A DNA stretch of 64,000 bases, taken from NCBI RefSeq assembly GCF_018449635.1, contig NZ_JAAVUV010000020.1, positions 1-64,000 of the forward strand. Reading direction: 5' to 3'. Of the stretch, positions 47,405 through 56,150 are shown piece after piece. Position 1 is the first letter of the stretch. Each line of letters starts with the position of its first letter. The position numbers and the translations under genes are program-made. Under the pieces are notes generated by a model, which had not been told where the DNA came from, did not search any database, and saw only the letters and a list, made by a program, of their open reading frames with translations. This DNA comes from Caballeronia sp. dw_276. Its GTDB lineage: Bacteria > Pseudomonadota > Gammaproteobacteria > Burkholderiales > Burkholderiaceae.

Positions 47405-47792
47405 GGGTGGGGTCGCTGGCGCTTGGACGGGCGGTTTAGTGGGCGGGGTTTGTGCCGGGTTGCTGCTTTTTAGGTCTTCGCGCGTTCGTTTTTGGCTGTC
47501 CTCTTTAGCACCGTTAGCCACTGTGCGTGGCGGCACTTCATTTCTTTGTCCAACGGCGACAAAGAAACGAAGCAAAGAAAACGCCTTCCAACAATCGGCT
47601 CATAAGTGTCCCAAGCGTGCAGTTACAACTATTTGGTACCCCAAAAGCACGCTCGACGCCGCAGTCAAGAACACTTGAAACCCTCCCCCTCCGTACCCTT
47701 ACATCCACACGCTTCGCCACCAGTGCTCTCGGGCAAGTTCAAATGCCCGAGGTACTTGGACCGCCGTTGACACTTGCGCCATCTCAACTGAT
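47405..47792. repeat. Burkholderia-type dispersed repeat region
   Basis: This gene-free stretch contains GGCGGCACTTCA followed by an inverted repeat TTTCTTTGTC (47541-47550) / GACAAAGAAA (47558-47567) and then CGAAGCAAAGAAAACGCC. Elements of this make-up (a cTTTCTTTGcc...ggcAAAGAAAg core followed by GCAAAGAAAG) are scattered between genes in Burkholderia, Paraburkholderia and Caballeronia genomes. Only one copy is in this window, so its repetitive nature rests on known relatives. No intact gene is seen; open frames across it look accidental. Confidence 0.55.
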
Positions 47793-48638
47793 TTAAAGCA
47801 TCTCCAGCGGACGCTTTGACTTCGGCGGTTTGAATTGCGCATCGATTTGTGCGAGTTCTTCCGACGACAATTCAATATCCCGCGCGGCCGCGTTTTCTTT
47901 GACATGCGCAATCGTGGACGCCTTTGGAATCGCAAGCACTCCAGGTTGTTGCAAGACCCACGCAAGCGCGATTTGCGTCGGTGAAACACCGCGTGCCTCG
48001 GCAATATCGTTCAGTACACTTTGCTTGGGCAAACGCGAGTGATCGACCGGGCTGTAGGCCATCGCAGGCATGTTTCGTTCACGCATCCAAGGCAAGAGAT
48101 CGAACTCAGGTCCGCGTCGCGCGACGTTGTACAAGATCTGGTTGGACGCGCACCGGTTGCCGTTCTCAAGCGCAAAAAGCTCGACCATGTCCTCAGTGTC
48201 AAAATTGCTCACGCCCCAGTGACGGATCTTGCCGGCAGCCTTGAGATTCTCAAACCCCGCAATCACGCCTTCCAGATCTTCACCGCCCCGCCAATGCAGC
48301 AAATACAAATCGATACAGTCAGTCTGCAAACGCTTCAGGCTGCGCTCACACGCTGCCTTGACGCCGGTTTCGCTGCCGTTATGCGGATACACCTTGCTGA
48401 CAATAAAGAGTTCATTCCGCCGATGACCCAACGCCTCGGCAATGAGCTTTTCGCTGTCGCCATCGCCGTACATTTCCGCGGTATCAATAAGCGTCAGGCC
48501 CAGGTCCACGCCGGTTTGCAGCGCCTCGATTTCATCGGCCCGCGCACGCGATTTCTCGCCCATTTCCCACGTCCCCTGGCCCAAGGCGGGAATCTGTTCG
48601 CCGGATGGCAGTTGAACGGTTTTTTGCAGTGAAGTCAT
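47793..48638 (-). CDS. Aldo/keto reductase
   Basis: A 281-residue NADPH-dependent oxidoreductase. The catalytic set is visible as LIDTAEMYGDG (Asp, Tyr), FIVSKVYP (Lys) and LYLLHWRG (His). IPKASTIAHVKEN near the C-terminus binds the NADP phosphate. I choose the ATG at 48638 (MTSLQKTVQLPSG), where the family normally begins; the open frame runs 35 codons further upstream with no ribosome site. It follows the AspT-like transporter genes on the same strand across about 100 bp. The substrate is not predictable. Confidence 0.9.
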   Translation of the reverse strand: MTSLQKTVQLPSGEQIPALGQGTWEMGEKSRARADEIEALQTGVDLGLTLIDTAEMYGDGDSEKLIAEALGHRRNELFIVSKVYPHNGSETGVKAACERSLKRLQTDCIDLYLLHWRGGEDLEGVIAGFENLKAAGKIRHWGVSNFDTEDMVELFALENGNRCASNQILYNVARRGPEFDLLPWMRERNMPAMAYSPVDHSRLPKQSVLNDIAEARGVSPTQIALAWVLQQPGVLAIPKASTIAHVKENAAARDIELSSEELAQIDAQFKPPKSKRPLEML

Positions 48639-48746
48639 CGGATGTCTCGCTCGGTCTGAAGTCTCGTTGGGCCGCGGATGAGCGTAGCAGTTCAACATTT
48701 CAATGCGCGAAGGCGTGCCCTTGCTGCGCACGCCTTCGCCCAATGA

Positions 48747-50468
48747 TCAGACCAGACCCACGAGCAACGGTCCGAGCAACGTCAGCAAGACATTGGCGAG
48801 CGCATAGGTGATCGCGAACGGCACGGTAGGAACCGCGCTTTCCGTCTTGTCCAGCAATGCGCCAAACGCCGGGTTCGCGCTGCGCGAGCCGGTTAGCGCG
48901 CCTGCCAGCAGCGCAGCGTTGTTGTACTTCAGGACGTAGCGCCCGAAGATCATCGTCAGGATGAGCGGCAGTACGGTCACGACCACGCCCAGCAGGAAGA
49001 TGGTCATGCCGCTTTGCTTCACCGTCACCACCGCCTGCAATCCCGAGTTCAAGCCGACCGCAGCCACGAACGCGGCAAGCCCGAAGTCCTTCATCAATTG
49101 CGATGCCGCCGACGGCATGACGCCGTACATCGGATGCTTGCCGCGCATCCAGCCGAACAGCAAGCCGGCGAGCAGGCAGCCGCCGCCCGAACCCAGCGTC
49201 AACGGCACGCCCCCCACATTCACTACGATCAAACCGATCAGCAGACCCAGCACGATCCCCACGCCCATATAGATGAAGTCGGTCTTGTTGGTGACGGGGA
49301 GTTCGTAACCGGCTGCATCGACGGCGCGTTTCGTATCCTGCGGCGAGCCGTAGAACGTGATCACGTCACCGTGTTCGAGCTTGGTTTCGGGCAGAATCGG
49401 CAACGGCTGGTCGGCACGCCTGATCTCCTGCACGAACACGCCATGACGCAGGTCGCGATCCACCGTCGTGCGCACCGCGGCGATCGTCATGTGATTCATG
49501 CCCTTGCGCGTAAAGACGCCCTGGCGATTCTGCATCACGACGCTGATGCCATCCGTATCCGCCACCTCTTCACCAATGTTCGGCGCCGTCGCGACCATCA
49601 CCTCGCGCCGTCCTACTACGAGCACGACGTCATCGACCTGCAGCATTACGTCCGGACGCGGTTCGAGTGCCTTGCCGGCCCGCCTGATTCGCTCGATGGT
49701 GATCATGTCCGACCCGGCCAGCTCGATCTCGGCAACCGTCCGCCCCGCCCCGCCGCCTGTTCCGGTAACCACGCCTCCCGCGTTGTTTCCCGTTACCCGA
49801 TAAGCGCGCCCGACGAGTTCCGGCAACGCCGCCGTTTGTCCCGGCCCACGCGCGGTGGTCCCGCCGAGCAAGCTTTTCTCGGCTTCGACTGCAGCCTCTC
49901 TCAAACCTTGCCCCATGAATTTCGGCAGGATGTTGACGCATACGATGATCGCCCCGAGTGACCCGAACACGTAGGTCACGGCGTAGGCAATGGCGACATC
50001 GGATTGCAGCGACTTGGTCTCGGCGACAGGCAGACCGAGACGCGCGATGGCATCGCCCGCTGTACCGATGATCGCCGACTGCGTGAGCGCGCCGCCGGCC
50101 AACCCCGCCGCGATGCCCTTGTTCAGCCCGAAGAGCTTCGCGCAGATCAGCACGGTGACCAGCGCCGATACCGCGAGAAACACCGCCATCGCGATCTCAC
50201 GCAGCGTCTTGCGCGACAACGAATTGAAAAACTGCGGACCTGAGTCGTAACCCACTGCATAGATGAAGATGGCGAACATCACGGACTTCACGCCGCTATC
50301 GATCTGCACGCCAAACTGGCTGATGACCACTGCGGCCAGTAACGACCCGCCGACCCCGCCCAGCTGGAACTTACCAAAGTTGATCTGGCCGATGAAGTAA
50401 CCCGCCGCGAGCGACAGGAACAGCGCTATTTCCGGAGACTTCGTGAAAATCTGGTGTATCCATTCCAT
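48747..50468 (-). CDS. AspT-type (aspartate:alanine exchanger family) transporter, copy 1
   Basis: A 573-residue membrane antiporter of the AAE family (AspT/YidE/YbjL). Two blocks of hydrophobic segments (1-175 and 400-573) flank a central soluble part with two TrkA-C/RCK_C-like domains (about 200-380). The repeated GGALTQSAIIGTAG and TGSRSANPAFGAL motifs are the internal inverted-repeat signature. It lies 81 bp downstream of a paralogue in the same direction. AspT relatives exchange dicarboxylic or amino acids (Asp/Ala, succinate); the substrate here is unknown. Confidence 0.88.
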   Translation of the reverse strand: MEWIHQIFTKSPEIALFLSLAAGYFIGQINFGKFQLGGVGGSLLAAVVISQFGVQIDSGVKSVMFAIFIYAVGYDSGPQFFNSLSRKTLREIAMAVFLAVSALVTVLICAKLFGLNKGIAAGLAGGALTQSAIIGTAGDAIARLGLPVAETKSLQSDVAIAYAVTYVFGSLGAIIVCVNILPKFMGQGLREAAVEAEKSLLGGTTARGPGQTAALPELVGRAYRVTGNNAGGVVTGTGGGAGRTVAEIELAGSDMITIERIRRAGKALEPRPDVMLQVDDVVLVVGRREVMVATAPNIGEEVADTDGISVVMQNRQGVFTRKGMNHMTIAAVRTTVDRDLRHGVFVQEIRRADQPLPILPETKLEHGDVITFYGSPQDTKRAVDAAGYELPVTNKTDFIYMGVGIVLGLLIGLIVVNVGGVPLTLGSGGGCLLAGLLFGWMRGKHPMYGVMPSAASQLMKDFGLAAFVAAVGLNSGLQAVVTVKQSGMTIFLLGVVVTVLPLILTMIFGRYVLKYNNAALLAGALTGSRSANPAFGALLDKTESAVPTVPFAITYALANVLLTLLGPLLVGLV

Positions 50469-50549
50469 AATGCCCTCGCTAGAGTGTGTTCCCGTCCGAC
50501 CTTTCTCGTCAGCGCGTTTCGCTTCGCGCTTCTGTTGCTTTTTCGCTTC

Positions 50550-52232
50550 TTATCCGAGCTTGCCAGCGAGCCCGACAATCAACGGGCCCATCAGCGGCAG
50601 CAACACGTTCGACAGCGCATAGGTGATCGTGTAACCAATAACAGGTGTTGCGTTGCCCGTCACGCCAACGAGTGCGCTGATTGCAGGTGTGCTGCATTGC
50701 TGGCCCGCTATTGCACCAAGCAACATGGGCACTTCCAGTTTGAGCAACCATCGTCCGATCACGAGCGACACGAGCGCCGGTCCGAGCGTAATGACAACGC
50801 CCGCGAGCGGCAAGGCAATACCGTATTCACGGATGAGGCGGATCGCATCGGCGCCGGCGCCAAGACCCACGGCCGCGATAAACGTGCACAACCCAAAATC
50901 CTTCAGCACTTGCGCGGCGGCGGAAGGCAGCGAGCCGATAACCGGAAAGCGCGAACGAATCCAGCCGAACAGCAAGCCCGACAGCAGGCATCCCCCGCCC
51001 GTCCCGAGCGCAATCTGGATATCGCCCAGCTGCGCGCTCAAATGTCCGATAAGGATCCCGAGGATCACGCCAATGCCGAGGAACACGAAGTCGGTCTTGA
51101 GCGTCGCGCGCACGATGTAACCCAGCTTCGCCGCGCCGCGCCGGACGTCTTCGGGAGCGCCGATCAGCGTCAGCACATCGCCACGATGCAACTCCGTTCC
51201 GGGCAGCGCCGGAATCGTGCTGTCCAGGCGCGTGACGGCCGAGATGTAGACGCCGTGGCCATCGGCGGGTGTGGCGCGGGCGCGTACCTGCGCAACCGTC
51301 AGCCCATGTATCTCGCGCCGGGTGAGCATGACATCGAGCGTCTCGGCGTAGACATCGGCGACATCGCTGCCCGTGACTTCCTCGCCAATCGATGGCAGCG
51401 CTTCCAGCAACACCGCGCGTCGGCCGCCGACCACAATGCGGTCATCGCGCTTCAACACCAGCGCCGGCTGCGCCTTGACTATCGCGCGGCCGCGCACGAC
51501 ACGCCCAACGGTGATTTCGTTGCCGAAGCGCTTTTCCAGCGCATCGATCCGCATTTGCGCCGCAACCGTCACGCGCACTTCCCGCGCCACGAGCGACGGC
51601 GCCGCGAGCTTCTGCCCCTCGCCCAGCGCGCTGTCGCCGCCCAGCGTGCGCCAGAGACGCTCGGCCTCGTCGCGCAGATTCACGCGCAACATCAGCGGCG
51701 CGATCTGGCTCGTGAATAAGACAATGGTGACAAGCCCGAAGAGGTAACTCACGCTATACGCGGTGACGATATTGGCCTGGAGCCGAGCAATCTCGGCCGC
51801 GGGCAAAGCCAGCTTGCCGATGGCTTCAGACGCCGTACCGACCACGGCGGATTCCGTCGCGGCGCCGGCAAGCAGGCCGGCCGCCGTCCCGCGATCCAGC
51901 TTGAACAAGGCCACGGCGCCGAGCACCAGTCCGAGCACGACGATGATTTCCACTATCGACAGAAGCCCATACCGCCAGCCCCTGCCGATGTTGGCAAAGA
52001 ATTGCGGCCCGCCGGTGAAACCGAGTGCAAAGATAAACAGTGCAAACGCAATGTTCTTCAGGTCCGGAGAAAGCCGCGCGCCGCTTTGACCGAGAATCAA
52101 TGCAACGATCAGCGTTCCGCACACACCTCCCAGTTGTATTGGACCCAACTTGAAAGAACCGATGAAAAAGCCGATTGCCAGGCTGGCAAATAAGGCAATT
52201 TCCGGTTGCCGCGCCAACAAGTTCCAAATCAT
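50550..52232 (-). CDS. AspT-type (aspartate:alanine exchanger family) transporter, copy 2
   Basis: A 560-residue paralogue of the downstream gene with the same layout: membrane block, two TrkA-C-like domains, membrane block. GAATESAVVGTASEAIG and IAGQQCSTPAIS correspond to the family repeats. The ATG at 52232 (MIWNLLARQPEIALF) is chosen over an upstream extension because it aligns with the paralogue's start. It is probably co-transcribed with copy 1. Two adjacent, clearly diverged copies suggest either a heteromeric transporter or two substrates. It is divergent from a LysR gene that may control both. Confidence 0.88.
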   Translation of the reverse strand: MIWNLLARQPEIALFASLAIGFFIGSFKLGPIQLGGVCGTLIVALILGQSGARLSPDLKNIAFALFIFALGFTGGPQFFANIGRGWRYGLLSIVEIIVVLGLVLGAVALFKLDRGTAAGLLAGAATESAVVGTASEAIGKLALPAAEIARLQANIVTAYSVSYLFGLVTIVLFTSQIAPLMLRVNLRDEAERLWRTLGGDSALGEGQKLAAPSLVAREVRVTVAAQMRIDALEKRFGNEITVGRVVRGRAIVKAQPALVLKRDDRIVVGGRRAVLLEALPSIGEEVTGSDVADVYAETLDVMLTRREIHGLTVAQVRARATPADGHGVYISAVTRLDSTIPALPGTELHRGDVLTLIGAPEDVRRGAAKLGYIVRATLKTDFVFLGIGVILGILIGHLSAQLGDIQIALGTGGGCLLSGLLFGWIRSRFPVIGSLPSAAAQVLKDFGLCTFIAAVGLGAGADAIRLIREYGIALPLAGVVITLGPALVSLVIGRWLLKLEVPMLLGAIAGQQCSTPAISALVGVTGNATPVIGYTITYALSNVLLPLMGPLIVGLAGKLG

Positions 52233-52839
52233 GAAATTATCGCCTCGATTGAATATCGAATTGCAACGATTAAACACTCAAAAGCATTCGAATTAAGGAT
52301 CCGGTTAACTAATTTATTATCGTTAAAGTTAAATCATATTGCCTGGCTGTCTGCTGGACTGGCAATTGTCAAGATCCCGATAACCCGGATCTGCAAATTT
52401 TTTATAGTCACGGCAATGTCGTGGTTTGTGATGAGACCAATACCTCATTCAGGTGGAACGCGCCCGGAAGCTTTGCACGGCCTGCGTATCCGCAAGAAGC
52501 AATTGTTGGGACAAAGTCCATTGTTTCGATCAAAAATAACCGCCATGCGTTTAACGCCATGTCAAAGGTCAAATCACCTGGTCCGAGTCGTGAAACACAA
52601 ACCTGCATAAATCTGACGATCCATTCCAAAATCGGTAGAAGTGTAATTTTTCATTGCAATGATTTTCCAAATGTGAAAGTCTTACGTTAATGCGGAATGC
52701 AGACGAGAAATAAAGTAGATATTGCAATTCCGCATAGGTGTCAATGTGGTCGATTGATACCGAAACAAAAAACGCTGCGTGCGTGGGTGATACGCAATAC
52801 AGCACAACATTTATTTAGGACACTGAGAGGTAAGAGACG
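52233..52839. promoter_or_regulatory. Divergent A/T-rich control region between transporters and LysR gene
   Basis: About 600 bp with no supportable gene and a strikingly lower G+C than its surroundings. It contains a perfect 12-bp palindrome TCATTGCAATGA (52651-52662), a second ATTGCAAT (52721-52728), and an inverted repeat TGCGGAAT (52691-52698) / ATTCCGCA (52727-52734). These are plausible LysR-type binding sites for the divergent genes. Confidence 0.4.
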
Positions 52840-53823
52840 ATGAATCAAATCCATGCAATGCGAGTGTTCGTGCGGGTGTCGGAAACCGAGAGTTTTAGAC
52901 GCGCCGCACAACAACTCGATGTATCGAACGCCCTTGTTACTCGCGCCATTGCGATGCTCGAAGCGCATTTGCGTACGCGCCTGATCAATCGAACGACTCG
53001 TAACCTCTCACTGACGGAAGCCGGCACTCGTTATCTCGAAGGTTGCCGTGCATTACTCGAAGAGCTCGACCATCTGGAATCGATGGTCGCCCATACAGAA
53101 GGCGACCCCAGCGGAACATTGCGCGTGGTGGCGTCCGGATCGCTGTCGCTCATGGCGCTTACGCCGCTCATCGACGGATTCCGGCAGGTTTATCCAAAGG
53201 TGAATGTCCGCCTTACGCTTTCAGAGCGTCACGTCGATCTGGTCGAAGATGGTTTCGACGTGGGAATCGTGACTGCATTCATGGTGTCGAGCACGGCGCT
53301 GGTCGAACGTCCTGTCGCCACCAACACGCTGATTCCGGTCGCCACGCCCGCCTATCTCGAGGAGCACGGCTCGCCCAGCCAGCCTGCCGATCTGCTGCAT
53401 CATTCATTCGTGGCGTTGCCAAGCGAGATGCGCAGCGCGACGTGGCACTTCCGCCATCGCAGCAACGGCAGCGCCGACCAGGTCACGCTCGCGCCCGTCT
53501 ACACGGTCAACAGCGCGCTGATGGTCCGGCTCGGCACGCTCGCTCACATGGGCATCTCGATCCTTCCGGAAGGCGTTGTGTCAAAGGATCTGGAGGACGG
53601 ATCGCTCGTGCGCGTGCTCGGCGATTACGCGATCGACGACCCCGATGTCAAGGTATCGATCGTGTATCCCGGGCGCCAGTATCTGCCTGCCAAAACCCGT
53701 GCTTTCATCGATTACACTCTCGAACATATGGGCCCGGGGGGCGAAGTCGGCGTACCGCAGCATCCGGACAGCGTTCTGGCCCGGCTTTCGATGGCGCGTC
53801 CGGCCACTGCTATCGCCAATTAA
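52840..53823 (+). CDS. LysR-family transcriptional regulator
   Basis: A 327-residue regulator. The N-terminal winged helix-turn-helix (ESFRRAAQQLDVSNALVTRAIAMLE, within 17-42) is diagnostic and the remainder is the LysR substrate-binding domain. GAGAGGTAAGAG precedes the ATG. It is divergent from the AspT-like pair and 34 bp upstream of a D-lactate-dehydrogenase-like gene on the same strand. By family habit it should control one or both of those. The co-inducer is unknown. Confidence 0.93.
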   Translation: MNQIHAMRVFVRVSETESFRRAAQQLDVSNALVTRAIAMLEAHLRTRLINRTTRNLSLTEAGTRYLEGCRALLEELDHLESMVAHTEGDPSGTLRVVASGSLSLMALTPLIDGFRQVYPKVNVRLTLSERHVDLVEDGFDVGIVTAFMVSSTALVERPVATNTLIPVATPAYLEEHGSPSQPADLLHHSFVALPSEMRSATWHFRHRSNGSADQVTLAPVYTVNSALMVRLGTLAHMGISILPEGVVSKDLEDGSLVRVLGDYAIDDPDVKVSIVYPGRQYLPAKTRAFIDYTLEHMGPGGEVGVPQHPDSVLARLSMARPATAIAN

Positions 53824-53857
53824 AACGTTTTGTGCATGAAAGCGGGGTTAGAACTCG

Positions 53858-54856
53858 ATGTCGGTCTCAATGATCGTCTTCAGCAGCCGTCAATATGATC
53901 GCGACGTCTTCACCGAGGCAAACGCGGCATTCGGCTACGCCCTGCAGTTCCAGGAATCGCAACTCGACGCGCAGACGGCGGTACTGGCGCACGGTTGCAA
54001 AGTGGTATGCCCATTTGTCAATGACGTCGTCGACGAAGCCGTGCTGGAAACGCTTCACGACGGCGGCACTCAACTTGTGGCACTGCGCTCGGCGGGTTTC
54101 AACCACGTCGATCTGGCTGCCGCAAAGCGGCTTGGAATCGGCGTGGTCCGGGTGCCGGCTTATTCGCCGCACGCGGTCGCCGAGCATGCAGTTGGTTTGA
54201 TCCTGACGCTTAACCGCAAGTTGCATCGCGCTTATGCCCGAACCCGCGATGGTGATTTTTCGCTTAACGGCTTGCTGGGTTTCGATTTGCACGGCAAGAC
54301 GCTCGGGATTGTCGGTACAGGAGTCATTGGACGTGTGTTCGGCAAAATCATGGCCGGTTTCGGTATGACTTTGCTGGCACACGATCCAGGGCCGCCCGCA
54401 GAGGACCTGATTGCGGCCGGGGCGCGTTATCTGCCGCTTGAAGCACTGCTTGCTCAATCCGATATTGTCAGTCTGCATTGCCCACTCCTGCCTTCCACTT
54501 ATCACCTGATCGACGCAGATGCGCTCGCACAGATGAAACATGGGGCAATGCTGATCAATACGGGCCGCGGCGGTTTAATCGATAGCAGCGCGCTCGTGGA
54601 TGCGTTGAAAAGCGGACAACTGGGTCACCTGGGACTGGATGTCTATGAAGAAGAAGGCGGACTGTTCTTCGAAGACCATTCGAATCATCTGCTTCAGGAC
54701 GATGTCCTTGCGCGCTTACTCTCCTTTCCAAATGTGATCGTTACTTCTCATCAGGCGTTCTTTACGCGGGAAGCCCTGAGCGAGATTGCAAACACGACAC
54801 TTGGAAACGTAAAAGCGTGGTTTGACGGTTCACCGCGTAATCAAACAGATTTCTAA
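53858..54856 (+). CDS. D-isomer-specific 2-hydroxyacid dehydrogenase (D-lactate dehydrogenase-like)
   Basis: A 332-residue NAD-dependent enzyme. GIVGTGVIGRVFG (about 148-160) is the nucleotide loop. The catalytic Arg is in INTGRGGLID, the Glu in DVYEEEGGLFF and the His in VTSHQAFFT, all at normal spacing. The GGLFFEDHSN stretch is typical of the LdhA-type D-lactate dehydrogenases rather than phosphoglycerate dehydrogenases. It would interconvert pyruvate (or a related oxoacid) and D-lactate. It lies 34 bp after the LysR gene and is probably on its transcript. Confidence 0.92.
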   Translation: MSVSMIVFSSRQYDRDVFTEANAAFGYALQFQESQLDAQTAVLAHGCKVVCPFVNDVVDEAVLETLHDGGTQLVALRSAGFNHVDLAAAKRLGIGVVRVPAYSPHAVAEHAVGLILTLNRKLHRAYARTRDGDFSLNGLLGFDLHGKTLGIVGTGVIGRVFGKIMAGFGMTLLAHDPGPPAEDLIAAGARYLPLEALLAQSDIVSLHCPLLPSTYHLIDADALAQMKHGAMLINTGRGGLIDSSALVDALKSGQLGHLGLDVYEEEGGLFFEDHSNHLLQDDVLARLLSFPNVIVTSHQAFFTREALSEIANTTLGNVKAWFDGSPRNQTDF

Positions 54857-54872
54857 AACTTCTCATTCGGAC

Positions 54873-54895
54873 ATCGCGCATTGGCAATGCGCGAT
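54873..54895 (+). terminator. Hairpin after the 2-hydroxyacid dehydrogenase gene
   Basis: An 11-bp palindrome (ATCGCGCATTG at 54873-54883 and its complement at 54885-54895) lies 17 bp after the stop. No clear T-run follows, so it may be a terminator or a 3'-end stabiliser. The rest of the 226-bp gap to the exonuclease gene shows nothing. Confidence 0.45.
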
Positions 54896-55082
54896 CCAAT
54901 AAGATAATTTGAAACCGGGCAATTGATTAGTCCGGACATTTTTATTAACTTTTCTATTCTTCATACAAATTAAAAAGGGAAGATGTCTATCTGATCCATT
55001 TGCAAAGGCACACCATTTGCTTGGGTAATAGCCCTATCGACCGCTTCCGGTCGTTTTGTGCCTTTTCCAAGCGGGTGGCGGG

Positions 55083-56150
55083 TTGGACGAATCGAAAGAC
55101 CTGATTGTTGCGAGGCCTGAAGGCCTTTATTGCCCGCCGGGCGACTTTTTTATCGATCCATGGCGGCCGGTCGATCGGGCAATCATCACGCACGCCCATG
55201 CAGATCACGCCCGTTTCGGACACGCCCGCTATCTTGCGGCAGATGCGGGCGTTGGTGTATTGCTCTCGCGCTTACCCGGCATCGACCTGCAAGGCGTTCC
55301 GTACGGCGAGCGCCTTGTGATCAATGGCGTCACCGTCTCGCTCCACCCCGCCGGGCACGTGCTCGGATCGGCGCAAGTGCGCGTCGAGCATGCAGGCCGC
55401 GTATGGGTTGCATCGGGCGACTACAAAGTCGACCCCGACCCGACCTGCGCGCCGTTCGAACCCGTTCGCTGCGACACCTTCATTACGGAGTCCACTTTCG
55501 GCCTGCCGATCTACAGATGGGATCCGTCGCACGTCACCTTCGGCGGCATCGATTCGTGGTGGCGGCACAACGCGGCAGAAGGACGCGCATCCGTCCTGTT
55601 CTGCTATTCGTTTGGCAAGGCGCAGCGGATTCTTGCCGGCGTCGATGCGACTATCGGGCCAATCTTTTGTCATGGCGCCGTGGAACCGCTGAACCGGGCG
55701 TATCGGGCATCGGGCGTGGCGTTGCCGGAAACGCGCCTTGTCAGCGATATCGCCGCGAAAGACAAAGCCGTGTTCAAGGGCGCGTTGATCATTGCGCCGC
55801 CGTCGGCGCAAGGCAGCACGTGGATGCGGCGTTTCGGCGATTACAGCGATGCCTTCGCTTCCGGCTGGATGCGCTTGCGCGGCACCAGGCGCCGGCGCGG
55901 CCTGGATCGCGGTTTCGTGCTGTCCGATCACGCGGACTGGCCGGGCCTGCAGCAGGCTATCGGCGCGACGAAGGCTGAACGCGTGATCGTCACGCACGGC
56001 CAGATTGAACCGATGGTCCGGTGGCTGCGCGAGCAAGGACTCGAAGCCGGCGCGTTCACGACCGAATACGGCGACGATGCGATCGAAGCGGACGCGGCCG
56101 ATGCCGCCGAAGCCACCCAAGCCACTCAAGCCGAGGCGGCCCCTCAATGA
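55083..56150 (+). CDS. Ligase-associated exonuclease (metallo-beta-lactamase fold)
   Basis: About 355 residues with the beta-CASP/metallo-beta-lactamase motif THAHADHARFGH, followed by HPAGHVLGSAQ, SGDYK and the late LSDHADW. This is the family encoded beside a bacterial ATP-dependent DNA ligase; relatives are the Exo of the Lhr-Core/MPE/Exo/ligase repair cluster. The start is uncertain: I use TTG at 55083 because the family begins close to DLIVARPEGLYCP; a GTG at 55056 is possible. The last 20 residues are a low-complexity Ala/Glu/Thr tail. Its stop overlaps the ligase ATG (ATGA). It probably trims DNA ends in a damage response. Confidence 0.9.
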   Translation: MDESKDLIVARPEGLYCPPGDFFIDPWRPVDRAIITHAHADHARFGHARYLAADAGVGVLLSRLPGIDLQGVPYGERLVINGVTVSLHPAGHVLGSAQVRVEHAGRVWVASGDYKVDPDPTCAPFEPVRCDTFITESTFGLPIYRWDPSHVTFGGIDSWWRHNAAEGRASVLFCYSFGKAQRILAGVDATIGPIFCHGAVEPLNRAYRASGVALPETRLVSDIAAKDKAVFKGALIIAPPSAQGSTWMRRFGDYSDAFASGWMRLRGTRRRRGLDRGFVLSDHADWPGLQQAIGATKAERVIVTHGQIEPMVRWLREQGLEAGAFTTEYGDDAIEADAADAAEATQATQAEAAPQ

